Shown: positions 35,015-44,676 of the stretch, piece after piece
How the letters are laid out: each line of letters starts with the position of its first letter
Numbering within the stretch: the first letter of the stretch is position 1
Assembly: GCF_012927105.1 (NCBI RefSeq)
Contig: NZ_JABBFV010000019.1
Location: forward strand, 1 to 64,000
Source of the DNA: Sphingobium psychrophilum
GTDB lineage: Bacteria; Pseudomonadota; Alphaproteobacteria; Sphingomonadales; Sphingomonadaceae
Reading direction: 5' to 3'
DNA length: 64,000 nt
Translations under genes and position numbers: made by a program
The notes under the pieces: model-generated
Told to the model about the DNA's origin: nothing
Databases searched by the model: none
Seen by the model: only the letters and a program-made list of their open reading frames with translations

Positions 35015-35690
35015 TTGTCGCTTGTCGGCGTCATCGACACTCCAAAACATCGGATTGCGTATCCAGTTGTTGACCGCGGATTTCCCAGGTATAGCGTAAG
35101 GCGGCTGACAGTGGTCAGCTTCGTTACTGCGCTGCTACGGATAATATTGCTGGGCGAGGCGATCTACGAGACGCCAGCTGATTGGGAATTGCTCATCTCA
35201 TGTACGTTGGTCGGCGTTGTATGCATCGGCGCGCTTAATGTGGCGACGGTGCCCCGGTCCAGTATGGGGTTCATCGCCGGATGGTTGGTAATTGCACTGA
35301 TCGATATGTTCCTGATCGCAAAAGTGCCTTTCGAAGTTCTGGTTGCACTAACGGTATTGATTGCGCTGTTCGCGCGAAGCATTCTCTCGATTTCGCGTGC
35401 TTCGTCCGAGGCGATCCGGGCGTATGACGATCTTGTCGCGGTGTCTCGCGAGCATGAGCATCTGGCATTGCATGCGGAGACCGCACGGGTTCAAGTGACG
35501 GCCGCCGAAGATAACGTTCAAGCACGGGCAAACAGCGTCGCTGTTGAGCATCTTCGACAGGAAATGACAGCCCTGGCCGCCCAATTTGATCGGACGGTGG
35601 CGGACGCGGTCTCGGCGCTGCCGCGAAGACTGCGCAACATTCAACGGCATCACTCGCTGCGATCAGCGTCGCGGATTCAAATGCGGCGGG
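35015..35690 (+). pseudogene. N-terminal part of a membrane sensor (MCP- or cyclase-like), fused to unrelated sequence
   Basis: The frame encodes several hydrophobic helices (LTVVSFVTALLRIILLGEA, LISCTLVGVVCIGALNVAT, FIAGWLVIALIDMFLIA, VLVALTVLIALFARSIL), then a coiled-coil (SREHEHLALHAETARVQVTA) and EMTALAAQFDRTVADAVSAL, which resembles the linker before chemoreceptor or GGDEF output domains. After about 35690 the frame runs through out-of-frame sequence into a separate kinase gene. The output domain is lost. The TTG at 35015 is only the first possible start; the true one is uncertain. Confidence 0.45.
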
Positions 35691-35799
35691 TCGAACCGGC
35701 GATGTCGCATACCAGTCGAGCAGGCTGCGCAGGTCATGCGCGATACCACAGCACAGCTTTGCCACTCGGCCGACGCGGAGTGCATATCACGTTCGGACA

Positions 35800-35947
35800 T
35801 CATGGTGCTTTTCATTACGGGCTTTGCCAAGAATGCTGCTGTTGGAAACGGCCTGCTCGATGCCGGCATGTAGGTCATCACCAAGCCCTTCGATGTCGTG
35901 GCGCTAGGCGGCAAAATGCGCGAGATGCTCGACTGCCAGGCACCTTG
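35800..35947 (+). pseudogene. Response-regulator receiver fragment with TAG
   Basis: In a frame different from the flanking ORF the sequence reads IMVLFITGFAKNAAVGNGLL, DAGM, TAG, then VITKPFDVVALGGKMREML and TGA. This is the end of a CheY-like receiver: the Thr of LFITG and the Lys-Pro of TKPF are conserved residues. The phosphorylated Asp half is missing. It directly precedes an intact histidine kinase and may be the ruined partner of that kinase. Confidence 0.65.
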
Positions 35948-36025
35948 ATCGACCCACCCTCAATTCCCTGCTTTCTTGCACTCTTTCATGCTAAATGGCT
36001 GCAAGGGAGCGTGCTATTGGATAAT

Positions 36026-37102
36026 ATGGAAAACGGAATGGCGCAGGTCGGGCGATTGCTCGATACCCCAGGACTGGCCGATGCGCTGGAGAGCGACCGC
36101 TTCAAGCAGTTTCTCGATCACATGCCCGTAGCGATAGCGGTCTCCGAACTGTCGCCCTCAGAGCGGATCACCTATGCCAATCTTGAGTTCGAACGGCTGA
36201 CCGGGCAGCCTGCTTCAGACCTCGAAGGCATGAGCTGGCAAGCCTTGCCCGGCGTTGCCTCCGCGCCAGATGACGATCGGCGGCTCAGCGATGCGGTAGA
36301 GGGCGATGAGGAATATATCGGCACCTTCTCGATCACTCTCGGCGGGGAGACGGTCTATATCGATGCCTGGTCGAACACGATCGAGGGTGATCATGGCGAG
36401 CCGCTTTTCCGGCTGGTCGCGCTTGCCAGGACCGGCCAGGGCCTTCGCGAAGACGACGAAGCGGTGCGCCAGTCTCTTCGCGACAAGGACACATTGCTGT
36501 TCGAATTGCAGCACCGGGTAAAAAACAACCTCCAGATGATCACCGCGCTCATCCGTATGGAAGCGCGCAATGTTTCCGATCAGGAAACAGGCGAGCGGTT
36601 CGATCGGCTCGCGGGCCGGATCAATTCGCTGGCGCTACTTTATCGCTCGCTTTCAACCGAAGGGCAGGGAGATACGATCGACCTTGGCATATATCTGAGT
36701 CAGATCGCCTCGTCGGTCATGCAGGCGCACGCGCCAGAAGGCATTCGGCTTGATCTGAAGGTCGACACTTGGCCGGTCGCCTTAGATGTGGCCATGCCGG
36801 CAGGCCTGGTCGTTAACGAATTGCTGACCAATTCTCTCAAGCACGCCTTTCCTGACGGCGAGGGCGGCACCATCACCCTGCATAGCCTAGTGGACGAGAC
36901 AGGATGTCGCGTGACCGTTGCCGACGACGGCGTAGGGTTGGCCGAAGGGACGACCTGGCCAAAAGCCGGGAAACTGGGTGCCGTAATTGCCCAATCCCTG
37001 CGTCAGAATGCGAAGGCCGAATGGACGGTCACGTCCGGTACAGGAAAGGGAATGCGGGTGAACATTCATTTCGCCAGGAAAGACGCCGCACCAAAGGCGT
37101 GA
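36026..37102 (+). CDS. PAS/HisKA_2 sensor histidine kinase
   Basis: 358 residues: a PAS domain (FLDHMPVAIAVSELSPSERITYANLEFERLTG), the HisKA_2 dimerisation box with the phospho-acceptor His in ELQHRVKNNLQMITALIRM, and a HATPase domain with VVNELLTNSLKHAF and VADDGVGL. There is no membrane segment, so it senses a cytosolic signal. The frame is open far upstream, but the sequence before about 36010 is not related; ATG 36026 is chosen, with TTG 36017 (GGGAG seven bases upstream) as an alternative. Such kinases often feed the alphaproteobacterial general stress response. Confidence 0.85.
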   Translation: MENGMAQVGRLLDTPGLADALESDRFKQFLDHMPVAIAVSELSPSERITYANLEFERLTGQPASDLEGMSWQALPGVASAPDDDRRLSDAVEGDEEYIGTFSITLGGETVYIDAWSNTIEGDHGEPLFRLVALARTGQGLREDDEAVRQSLRDKDTLLFELQHRVKNNLQMITALIRMEARNVSDQETGERFDRLAGRINSLALLYRSLSTEGQGDTIDLGIYLSQIASSVMQAHAPEGIRLDLKVDTWPVALDVAMPAGLVVNELLTNSLKHAFPDGEGGTITLHSLVDETGCRVTVADDGVGLAEGTTWPKAGKLGAVIAQSLRQNAKAEWTVTSGTGKGMRVNIHFARKDAAPKA

Positions 37103-37366
37103 CGTCATGTCAGATGGGAGGTTTCAAAACAGATATATTCACCCGGCGTGCTCGGAGGTCGCGATATGGAGCAGTCGACCCTTTGCGGACGCTCGGCGTG
37201 CGAATTTCTCTCCCTTAATGCGGAAGGGCAGCTTGCTCTTCACGCGCCACGATCAGGCCATGTTTAAGTCCTGCATTTAATGGCTACCCTGAGATATCGC
37301 TGTGACTAACCAGTAATAGCATATTGCGAATTGAGCACTCTTAAAGGCAAAAAATCTGTGACATCC

Positions 37367-39010
37367 TTAAACCGGATCATAGCTGAACAGCCACATTGAT
37401 GACGCCTGCTTACTCTCCTTATCCCCCGTACTTTGGAGACGACCAACCATCGTATATTTGGTGTCGGCCTTGATTGCCCCGGATGGCATTAGGGGTGAGA
37501 GGTGCGGAGCCACGTAAAGCACCACATCATGCCCATCGTCTGTCGTCATACTGACAGCCGTGTAGCCAAGCTTGCCACCCAGCAGCCGCGCGTTCGCCTG
37601 ACCCACGCCTGTAGGTGCCTTGAGGCTCGTGATTCGCCCCGTCACGCGAATGAGGTTGCCATTGGGCTGATCGGTATCTGGATTAAACGCACGCTTGGTG
37701 CGTGTTCGATCATCATCGACCCGCTTATAATGCGCGAGCAGCTCGCCCAATGTCTGGAACTGAATAGTCCACTTGCTTCGTTCCGCCCAAAACAATGTCC
37801 CGTTGAAATTCGTAAAAAGTGCGTCGGTCCAGCCAGCGCAGCCATCCGCATCCTCGCAATTGGGCCAAGCTGCGCCGATCCATTGCAACAACTGCTTCTT
37901 AGGGTCGGAAAATTCGGCTTCCTTGGCGAGGCCTGGGCCGAATGCGACTGCCGCTTGACCCTGTCGGGGCGCAACCACTACGACGGCGCCATTGCCCACA
38001 TCCAGCTTGCCGATCCGCAACTGCCGCATCATGGCCCACGCATAATCGTCCGGGCTCATTCCCTTGAGATCGTTGACGACCAGAAAACTCATTTCCACGC
38101 CGACATCCTTGGCAAGGCGATAAAGCCGTTGCTCCATCACTTTAACCCGTGCCGGGTCGAGCCTTCCAGTCTCGTCAATGATGAAGCGACCATATTTGAA
38201 CGGAATCGAACCAGGGTTGGGCAGAGCACGACCAGGCGTTGATCCATTGGTGACCAGCGACCCGTTGGATGCGTCAAGGGAGGGCAGGCTGTCGGCGGTC
38301 AAGCCCGACCCGGGCGTTTTTATCGCGGCGGCTGTGCCACCCGGGCAACCCGTTCCGCCTGCTTGCATACAAGATTGCGCCCAGCCCTGCTTAATCGCTT
38401 CTGCGCGCTGCCCTTTGGCCGGGTGGGTTAGCGTACCGTGACTGGTGCCCACTGAGAGGATCATCTGCTGCGCAGCGGCAAGCGGCGCCCCCATCTTTTG
38501 CAGGACATACCCGCTGAATTTGTCGGCCTCCAGTTCGATCTCCGGGCGACTGCCGCCAGGTACGATCGTATGGCCCGACAGATGATGCGCAATCTCATGC
38601 GCCATGATGCTGATGGGCCCCCATGGGCTCCCACCCACTTGGGCTTCAGCGGCTTTCATAAACTGGGGATTGAATGCGATGACGCGACGCGGCACCCGAT
38701 TGTCGTCCAGCAGGATGACCGCGGCGGCATTGGGAACCGGGCCGGATACGACGACGAAGTTGGCGGGAAGGCCTGTATAGCCCATGATGCGGGATACGGC
38801 GCTGGCGCAATCTTGGGGCGCGCCGCCGGAAAGTGCCGAAGCCTGTGCCTTGATCGGTTCGCCGTCATAGGAACAGGCCTGCAACGTGGATGCAATCGCC
38901 TCGACCTTATCGGCACCTGACAGCGCGCCATCTGCCCCGCCGCCTTTGTCGCACCCATTAAGCAGGAGCGCGGCTGCCGCCGTCGTCGATGCCAGGACTA
39001 TGCGTCGCAT
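37367..39010 (-). CDS. Lipoprotein with an M48-like zinc protease domain and a TPM domain
   Basis: The N-terminus MRRIVLASTTAAAALLLNGC resembles a lipoprotein signal with Cys20. HEIAHHLSGH (138-147), with Glu161 in EIELEADKFSG, gives the HExxH...E zinc site of M48-type peptidases. After a linker, residues about 260-400 (GRLDPARVKVMEQRLYRLAKD, then GAVVVVAPRQGQAAVAFGPG) match the TPM domain, found in membrane or thylakoid quality-control proteins. The C-terminal 120 residues look like an OB-type fold and are unassigned. Length 547. It lies 16 bp downstream of the DUF3667 gene on the same strand. Confidence 0.75.
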   Translation of the reverse strand: MRRIVLASTTAAAALLLNGCDKGGGADGALSGADKVEAIASTLQACSYDGEPIKAQASALSGGAPQDCASAVSRIMGYTGLPANFVVVSGPVPNAAAVILLDDNRVPRRVIAFNPQFMKAAEAQVGGSPWGPISIMAHEIAHHLSGHTIVPGGSRPEIELEADKFSGYVLQKMGAPLAAAQQMILSVGTSHGTLTHPAKGQRAEAIKQGWAQSCMQAGGTGCPGGTAAAIKTPGSGLTADSLPSLDASNGSLVTNGSTPGRALPNPGSIPFKYGRFIIDETGRLDPARVKVMEQRLYRLAKDVGVEMSFLVVNDLKGMSPDDYAWAMMRQLRIGKLDVGNGAVVVVAPRQGQAAVAFGPGLAKEAEFSDPKKQLLQWIGAAWPNCEDADGCAGWTDALFTNFNGTLFWAERSKWTIQFQTLGELLAHYKRVDDDRTRTKRAFNPDTDQPNGNLIRVTGRITSLKAPTGVGQANARLLGGKLGYTAVSMTTDDGHDVVLYVAPHLSPLMPSGAIKADTKYTMVGRLQSTGDKESKQASSMWLFSYDPV

Positions 39011-39026
39011 ATGTTCCTCTCCCTCG

Positions 39027-39872
39027 TCAGCGGCTCACCAGCCAGAAAATTCCGAACGCATAGATCCGCAACAAAACCCAATTGATCGTCGCGTAAATGA
39101 GGCAAGCCGAAAATAACTTCAGCCAATCGGACTTGATTTCGATTAGGAAGAACTGGCGATAGGCTACTGCCACGATAAGCAGCTTGAACATGGGCACATA
39201 ATATTGTGACGCGCTCTTGTGCCACAGGATGAATTCCGGACTGCGCCAGATGAGCGTCGGCAAAAGGTTTATGATAATCAGCGCCAGGATGATCGATTGG
39301 CAGTAGATGGCAAGAATTGCCTGCTCGATGACGTTGTAGCCAAGGCGGCGACCCAATACGATCCATCCGCCCGCAAAAATCGCGAGGATGCCCAGCGAAA
39401 AGCTCCAATTGGCGAACGCCATCACCCGCTGCGCCATGCGGTCAACAACCACATCGCGACCGGCGTAGCTATAATGGCCGAAATATTGGTTGGCGGCGAG
39501 CAGAAGGACGAGAATGGCGACGAGCGCCAAAAGCAGCTTGAGTGGATGCATGTGCGCCGCTCGGCGCCCCAACACATATTCTCGTGCGACGGTCCCGGGC
39601 GAAAAAAACAGACGACCTAATGTGCGTACCGACTGGATTTCGAACAGGCGTATCCTGTCCCAGCTTTCGTTACGGATGTCGCGCCAGACAAAACGATGCG
39701 CTGCTTTTTGTCCGCATTGACCGCAATAAGGCGTGGGCGTGGCGGCACCACAATTACGACACACGTCTCGCCCAAACCAGTCGTCACTTACCGGACCATC
39801 TGGGATAGCGGTGGCCGTTGATGCTTTCATGCCAAGAGTTTCGGCAATCTTCCGACGGATATTAAGCATCAA
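39027..39872 (-). CDS. DUF3667-family membrane protein with an N-terminal zinc ribbon
   Basis: 281 residues. VCRNCGAATPTPYCGQCGQK (Cys38, 41, 50, 53) is a zinc ribbon. RTLGRLFFSPGTVAREYVLGRR follows, and then four to five transmembrane helices, the DUF3667 pattern. Function unknown. It is upstream of, and almost adjacent to, the lipoprotein protease gene, so the two are probably co-transcribed; a role in envelope protein control is possible. The 283 bp upstream (39873-40155) have no recognised gene. Confidence 0.75.
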   Translation of the reverse strand: MMLNIRRKIAETLGMKASTATAIPDGPVSDDWFGRDVCRNCGAATPTPYCGQCGQKAAHRFVWRDIRNESWDRIRLFEIQSVRTLGRLFFSPGTVAREYVLGRRAAHMHPLKLLLALVAILVLLLAANQYFGHYSYAGRDVVVDRMAQRVMAFANWSFSLGILAIFAGGWIVLGRRLGYNVIEQAILAIYCQSIILALIIINLLPTLIWRSPEFILWHKSASQYYVPMFKLLIVAVAYRQFFLIEIKSDWLKLFSACLIYATINWVLLRIYAFGIFWLVSR

Positions 39873-40155
39873 ATCCGCTCGCCATGATGGTTCGCTGTGC
39901 CACGATCCTAAAACGCCGTGTTAGGCTTTACGGTTGCATAACATTACGAGGCCTGCCGTTCATCCGCGCTGCAGCCGATGTCCCAGACTCCATTATCGAC
40001 CCTTATCGGCCGCTCCATGACCAGTTTTTGCTCCCAAGATGCGGGCAGTCCGGGTTCCATCAGGTGTTGGTGAGAACCAATCGCTCCCTCGACGTTGAGA
40101 AAAGATCGCTTTTGGAAGATCGCCCCCCGAGGGTGACCGGCGTCGGCCATGCCCG

Positions 40156-41373
40156 TCAGGATTTCCTGTGAAGCGTAATCCGAGTGAGTTCGGCGGGACG
40201 GCCCAGACGCATTGCAAATCCAGGCCATATACCAGTCCCATTGTTCACATATAGCGTCATCCCGTCGACCATATAGTGTCCGGACACGAAGCCACTATTT
40301 CCCATCGCCACAAGGCGATCCAGTCCAGAGATCATGCCGCCATGGGTGTGGCCGGACAGCTGAAGCGAAACGCCGCGCGCCGCCGCCATGCGTGCTGGAC
40401 CGGGCTGGTGGTCGAGCAGGAGAATGGGCGCGCCTGTCGGCGCACCAGCCAAGGCGGCTGCCAAATCCGGTGGCGGCATCCCCGTCGCCGGAGCCGTCCT
40501 GTCCGTCACGCCGGCGAGTACGAGGTTGCCGCCCTGACGGCGGAGAACCACATGGTCATTGGCCAGGATGTGCAGACCCATTTCAGCGAAATGCCGCATC
40601 CATTCCTGATAGCCGAGAAAATATTCATGGTTGCCCGGACTCATGAACACGCCATCACGCGCGCTTAGGTCGCGCAAAGGTTCGACATCCGCCCGGCGCA
40701 TCGCAAGGCTGCCGTCGATGACGTCGCCTGTTATGACGATCAGGTCGACATTAAGCCCATTCGTGCGATCGACAACGGCCCTCGTCCATGCGGCCGGAAA
40801 CAGCCGGCTGATGTGCAGGTCGGTCAGTTGCACCAGGGTGTAGCCGTCGAACTGTGGCGGCAGCCCGGCAATATCGATCCTCACATCCTTAAGTGATGGA
40901 ACCCGCGTCGCATTGTACACACCGACACCGGCAAGGGTCATGGCCGCGGCAGCCATTGCATAGCGAATTTCGATGGCCATCGCGGCTGTTCGCCCCGCTG
41001 CCAGCCACAGCGCGAGCATAGCTACATCGGCGAGCACCTGCATCAGCGCGAGGAACAGGATCGCGCCGCCCGCCCAGTTGAACAGGATGATGGTGGCGCG
41101 CGGGAACTCCGGCGCGAAGATCGATCCGGACGACAGCTTGCTCCAATATTGGAACTGCGAAGCGACCAGCATCAGCACCGCGATAACGATCTTCGCTGCC
41201 AGCGGCCATGGCAGAGGCCACAGGAAGCGCGTGATGACGAGCACGGAGGGCAGTGCGAAAATCAGGTGGGAAATGAAATTTGCTCCGGTGACATTGACGA
41301 GGGTCGGCGCATGGGATGCTGCCCGCGCCATTAGGGCTGGCAAGTCGAAATAAGGCAGGCGCGGATACCGCAC
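40156..41373 (-). CDS. Membrane-anchored metallophosphoesterase (YaeI/calcineurin-like)
   Basis: 405 residues: about four N-terminal membrane helices (residues 20-155), then a calcineurin-type phosphoesterase domain. QLTDLHIS, VITGDVIDG, MSPGNHEYF and LQLSGHTHGG give the Asp, His and Asn ligands of the dinuclear metal site. YaeI-type enzymes hydrolyse phosphodiester lipids or nucleotides; the substrate here is unknown. The start is GTG (complement of 41371-41373), which almost abuts the preceding molybdenum-hydroxylase gene and suggests read-through. Confidence 0.85.
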   Translation of the reverse strand: MRYPRLPYFDLPALMARAASHAPTLVNVTGANFISHLIFALPSVLVITRFLWPLPWPLAAKIVIAVLMLVASQFQYWSKLSSGSIFAPEFPRATIILFNWAGGAILFLALMQVLADVAMLALWLAAGRTAAMAIEIRYAMAAAAMTLAGVGVYNATRVPSLKDVRIDIAGLPPQFDGYTLVQLTDLHISRLFPAAWTRAVVDRTNGLNVDLIVITGDVIDGSLAMRRADVEPLRDLSARDGVFMSPGNHEYFLGYQEWMRHFAEMGLHILANDHVVLRRQGGNLVLAGVTDRTAPATGMPPPDLAAALAGAPTGAPILLLDHQPGPARMAAARGVSLQLSGHTHGGMISGLDRLVAMGNSGFVSGHYMVDGMTLYVNNGTGIWPGFAMRLGRPAELTRITLHRKS

Positions 41374-41374
41374 T

Positions 41375-43693
41375 TCAATCCGGCAGCAGCTTGTCCAATG
41401 TTATCGGCAGGTCGCGCACTCGCTTGCCAGTCGCGTTGAACACCGCGTTCGCCACTGCGGCACCGACTCCCGTTATGCCGATCTCCCCGATGCCCCGCGC
41501 ACCCAGTGGCGACCGGGGATCGGGAATATCCGTCCACATCACGTCTATCTGTGGCACGTCCAGATGGGTCGGGATGTGATAGTCGGCCAGTGAGGCATTC
41601 ATGATCCTGCCGCTGCGCCCGTCGAACAAGGTTTCCTCGGTGAGGGCAAGGCCGAGGCCCATGATCATGCCGCCCCGGAATTGGCTGGCCGCGGTCTTGG
41701 GATTGAGGATCGTGCCGCAATCGAAGGAGCCCAGGAGCCGATCGACGCGCACTTCCCCGGTCACATCGCTGACGCGCAGTTCACAGAAGACGGCGGATGT
41801 GCTGTGCATGGCGAATTTGAACATTTCGAGCGGCATGCTGCCTGCCGCGGTCACGGTCATGTCGTCCCGCGCAGCCCGTGCAAGGATGGATTCGAAACTG
41901 TCATGCCGCGACGGATCGGCAATGCTGGCGATGCCGCCATCGGTGAGTCGAACCTCGCCCGCGCGCAGACCAGCGACGGGGCTGGCATTGCCCGCCAGAC
42001 GCAGCATCTCGCCCGTCAGCTTTTCCGCAGCGGCAATGATCGCTCCGGCGACGGAAGCCGTCTGCGACGATCCGCCCGCCATAGGCGATGCGGGCAGGTC
42101 TGAATCGCCCAGTTCGAATCGGATCGCCTCCAGCGGTAGCCCGAGCCGGTCGGCCGCGTGCTGCACCTGGACCGTGGCCGTGCCCATCCCCATTTCCTGC
42201 GCGGAGCAGGCAATGGTCGCCGACCCGTCACCATGCAGCGTGATGCGGACATTGGCACCCGGCATCCGTGCATAGGGAAAGCTACCCGCCGCGCAGCCTA
42301 TGCCGATCCGCCATTCGCCCTCGCGTCGCGAACCTGGCTCCGCCACCCGCCGGTTCCATCCGAACCGTTCGGCACCGTCGGTAAAAGCCTGCTTCAGCGC
42401 ATGCTGAGAAAAGGGAGCGCCGGAAACTGGATGCCGCTCGGCGATATTGGCCATGCGCATGTCGATCGGATCAACGCCCATAGCATGTGCCATCTCATCG
42501 ACCGCGCTTTCTACCGCGAAAGTGCCGATCGCCTCGCCAGGCGCGCGCATGAAGGTGTTGGGCACAATGTCTAGATCAACATGGCGCTGAAGAAATTCAA
42601 AGCTCTTTGCGTCATAGATCGCCCGCGAACCGAGCGTATATTGCTCAGGGCAGGCGCCATAAGGCGGCATAACCGAATAGCCGCTATGGATCAGCGCGGT
42701 GAACCTGCCCGCTGCATCTGCGCCAATGGCGACACGCTGTTCGGACGGGGTCCGGCCGCCTATGATGCGGTAGACGCCCTCCCGACTGAGCGTCAGGCGC
42801 ACCGGGCGTCCCACCATCCGCGCCACGGCGACGGCAACGATCTGGTGATCCCACATGCCTTTCCCACCGAAGCCGCCGCCGACGAAGGGCGAAAGTACGC
42901 GCACCTGTTCCCTCTTCAGGCCGAAGAGCTTGGCTAGCGCCGTCGCGCTTGGCGCGACCATCTGCGTCGTGTCATGCACCAGCAGGCCATCGCCCTCCCA
43001 CATGGCGGTGACAGTGTGCAGTTCGATAGCATTGTGATTGTGCGGCGGCGTCCGATAGACATTGTCGACGATATGGGCTGACCGCGACAGTTCGCGCTCG
43101 GCATTGCCGACCGTGACATGGTTCTTCTCAATCAGGACGGATGCGGGAGTCCGGGCCGTCGCCTTGGCCTCCTCGAAGAGGGTCTTTGCCGGTTCGGCCG
43201 TGTAATCGATCATGATCAGCGAGACGGCGTGATCGGCCTGTTCTTGGGTTTCTGCGATCACGGCCGCGACGACTTGACCATTATAATGGACCTGCGCGTC
43301 CTGCAGGATCGGCAGATCGCTGTTCCCGATGGCGGACATGTCGCTCATGCCGATCAGCGCCAGGGTGCCAAGCCGCGGCATGTTCCGATGCGTCACGACC
43401 AGGATCACGCCGGGCGCCGCATCCGCCGCATCCGTGTCCAGCCGCATGATGCGGCCCCGGGTGATCGGGCTGTGCACCAGCGCGGCATAAGAAAGATTGT
43501 CCACCGCCACTTCGGCGGCAAAGCGCGCCTCTCCTGTGACCTTCAATGGTCCGTCCAGTCGCGAAGCCTGCCGCCCGATCGCGGCCCGGCGTTCTATCAG
43601 CGGATCGGGCGAGCCACCTGGCAGCCAGCCTGCGGGAACCCAGCCGATGACGGTCCGAACCGAGCCGATCACAGCGTTCTGGATCTTGGTCAT
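41375..43693 (-). CDS. Molybdopterin-binding large subunit of a xanthine dehydrogenase-family hydroxylase
   Basis: 772 residues. VTGEARFAAEV at the start, FVGGGFGGKGMWDHQIVAVA at the cofactor site, and a C-terminal GARGIGEIGITG with the base-catalyst Glu match the PaoC/aldehyde-oxidase branch. The enzyme would oxidise an aldehyde or N-heterocycle. The signal-like first residues (IGSVRTVIGWVPAGW) are not convincing for export. It forms a three-gene operon with the FAD and FeS subunits (4-bp overlaps). No dedicated maturation factor is in the window. Confidence 0.9.
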   Translation of the reverse strand: MTKIQNAVIGSVRTVIGWVPAGWLPGGSPDPLIERRAAIGRQASRLDGPLKVTGEARFAAEVAVDNLSYAALVHSPITRGRIMRLDTDAADAAPGVILVVTHRNMPRLGTLALIGMSDMSAIGNSDLPILQDAQVHYNGQVVAAVIAETQEQADHAVSLIMIDYTAEPAKTLFEEAKATARTPASVLIEKNHVTVGNAERELSRSAHIVDNVYRTPPHNHNAIELHTVTAMWEGDGLLVHDTTQMVAPSATALAKLFGLKREQVRVLSPFVGGGFGGKGMWDHQIVAVAVARMVGRPVRLTLSREGVYRIIGGRTPSEQRVAIGADAAGRFTALIHSGYSVMPPYGACPEQYTLGSRAIYDAKSFEFLQRHVDLDIVPNTFMRAPGEAIGTFAVESAVDEMAHAMGVDPIDMRMANIAERHPVSGAPFSQHALKQAFTDGAERFGWNRRVAEPGSRREGEWRIGIGCAAGSFPYARMPGANVRITLHGDGSATIACSAQEMGMGTATVQVQHAADRLGLPLEAIRFELGDSDLPASPMAGGSSQTASVAGAIIAAAEKLTGEMLRLAGNASPVAGLRAGEVRLTDGGIASIADPSRHDSFESILARAARDDMTVTAAGSMPLEMFKFAMHSTSAVFCELRVSDVTGEVRVDRLLGSFDCGTILNPKTAASQFRGGMIMGLGLALTEETLFDGRSGRIMNASLADYHIPTHLDVPQIDVMWTDIPDPRSPLGARGIGEIGITGVGAAVANAVFNATGKRVRDLPITLDKLLPD

Positions 43694-44676
43694 TGGGCGG
43701 GTCCCCCCAGTTCGGTGAGCATGGCGGACAGGGTTCGTTTCGCCAGTCCACGCTTGAAGCCATTGCCCGGCAACAGCGTCGCGTCAGCGAATTCCGCCTC
43801 GAATGCTTTCTCTATCGCAGACGGCGAGAGCGATGCGCCGCGCAGGGCGTCCTCTATCCGGGCCGCCCGCCACGGCTTGGGCGCGATACCGCCGAACGCA
43901 ACACTTATGGCATCGACCCTGTCTTCGCGCATTGTCAGCCCTACCGCGACCGAGACAAGGGCGAAGGCATAGCTCGCCCTGTCGCGTACCTTGCGATAGG
44001 CCGAGCGTGCGGCGAAAGGGGATGGCGGGAGTGTGATCGCGACGACGATCTCCGTGGGGTCGAGCACCGTCTCGATGTCGGGCCGTTCGCCCGGCAGGCG
44101 GTGGAAGGCAACGAGGGGGACGGTGCGTTCGCCTGCTGGACCCGCGATATGCACCTGACCATCCAGGGCGGCGAGAGCGACGCACATGTCCGAGGGATGG
44201 GTGGCGATGCAGGCGTCCGAGCCGCCCAATATGGCATGATAGCGGTTGAAACCGCCAATGGCGTCGCACCCGCTGCCGGGCACCCGCTTGTTGCAGCGCG
44301 CGCCTGCCACGTCGTTGAAGTACAGGCACCGCGTCCGCTGCATGACATTTCCGCCGACGGTCGCCATGTTGCGAACCTGCGCCGATGCTGCGGCCAATAT
44401 GGCGCGCGCCAGCATCGGATAACCGGACCGGACGAGAGGATGCGCCGCAACCGCGCTGTTGCGCGCTGCCGCGCCGATGATAAGGCCGCCATCCTCCGCC
44501 CGATCTATCCCGTCCGGCAGCGCCGTGACGTCGACAAGCTGCGACGGCGTGTCGACCCCCTTGCGCATTAGATCGACCAGATTGGTGCCGCCGCCGAGCA
44601 GGCGCGCACCCTGCCCGCCCGCCATGTGCAGCGCGTCCGCGACCGAAGCCGCGCGGGAATAGCTGATGGGGTTCAT
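43690..44676 (-). CDS. FAD-binding middle subunit of the molybdenum hydroxylase
   Basis: 328 residues with the CO-dehydrogenase-type FAD fold: ARLLGGGTNLVDLMRKGVDTP holds the pyrophosphate loop, and NMATVGGNVMQRTRCLYF the second FAD loop. CLYFNDVAGARCNKRVPGSGC contributes the Cys residues of the extra FeS cluster described for PaoB-type subunits. It passes electrons between the FeS subunit and an acceptor. It overlaps both neighbouring subunit genes by 4 bp. Confidence 0.88.
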   Translation of the reverse strand: MNPISYSRAASVADALHMAGGQGARLLGGGTNLVDLMRKGVDTPSQLVDVTALPDGIDRAEDGGLIIGAAARNSAVAAHPLVRSGYPMLARAILAAASAQVRNMATVGGNVMQRTRCLYFNDVAGARCNKRVPGSGCDAIGGFNRYHAILGGSDACIATHPSDMCVALAALDGQVHIAGPAGERTVPLVAFHRLPGERPDIETVLDPTEIVVAITLPPSPFAARSAYRKVRDRASYAFALVSVAVGLTMREDRVDAISVAFGGIAPKPWRAARIEDALRGASLSPSAIEKAFEAEFADATLLPGNGFKRGLAKRTLSAMLTELGGPAQ

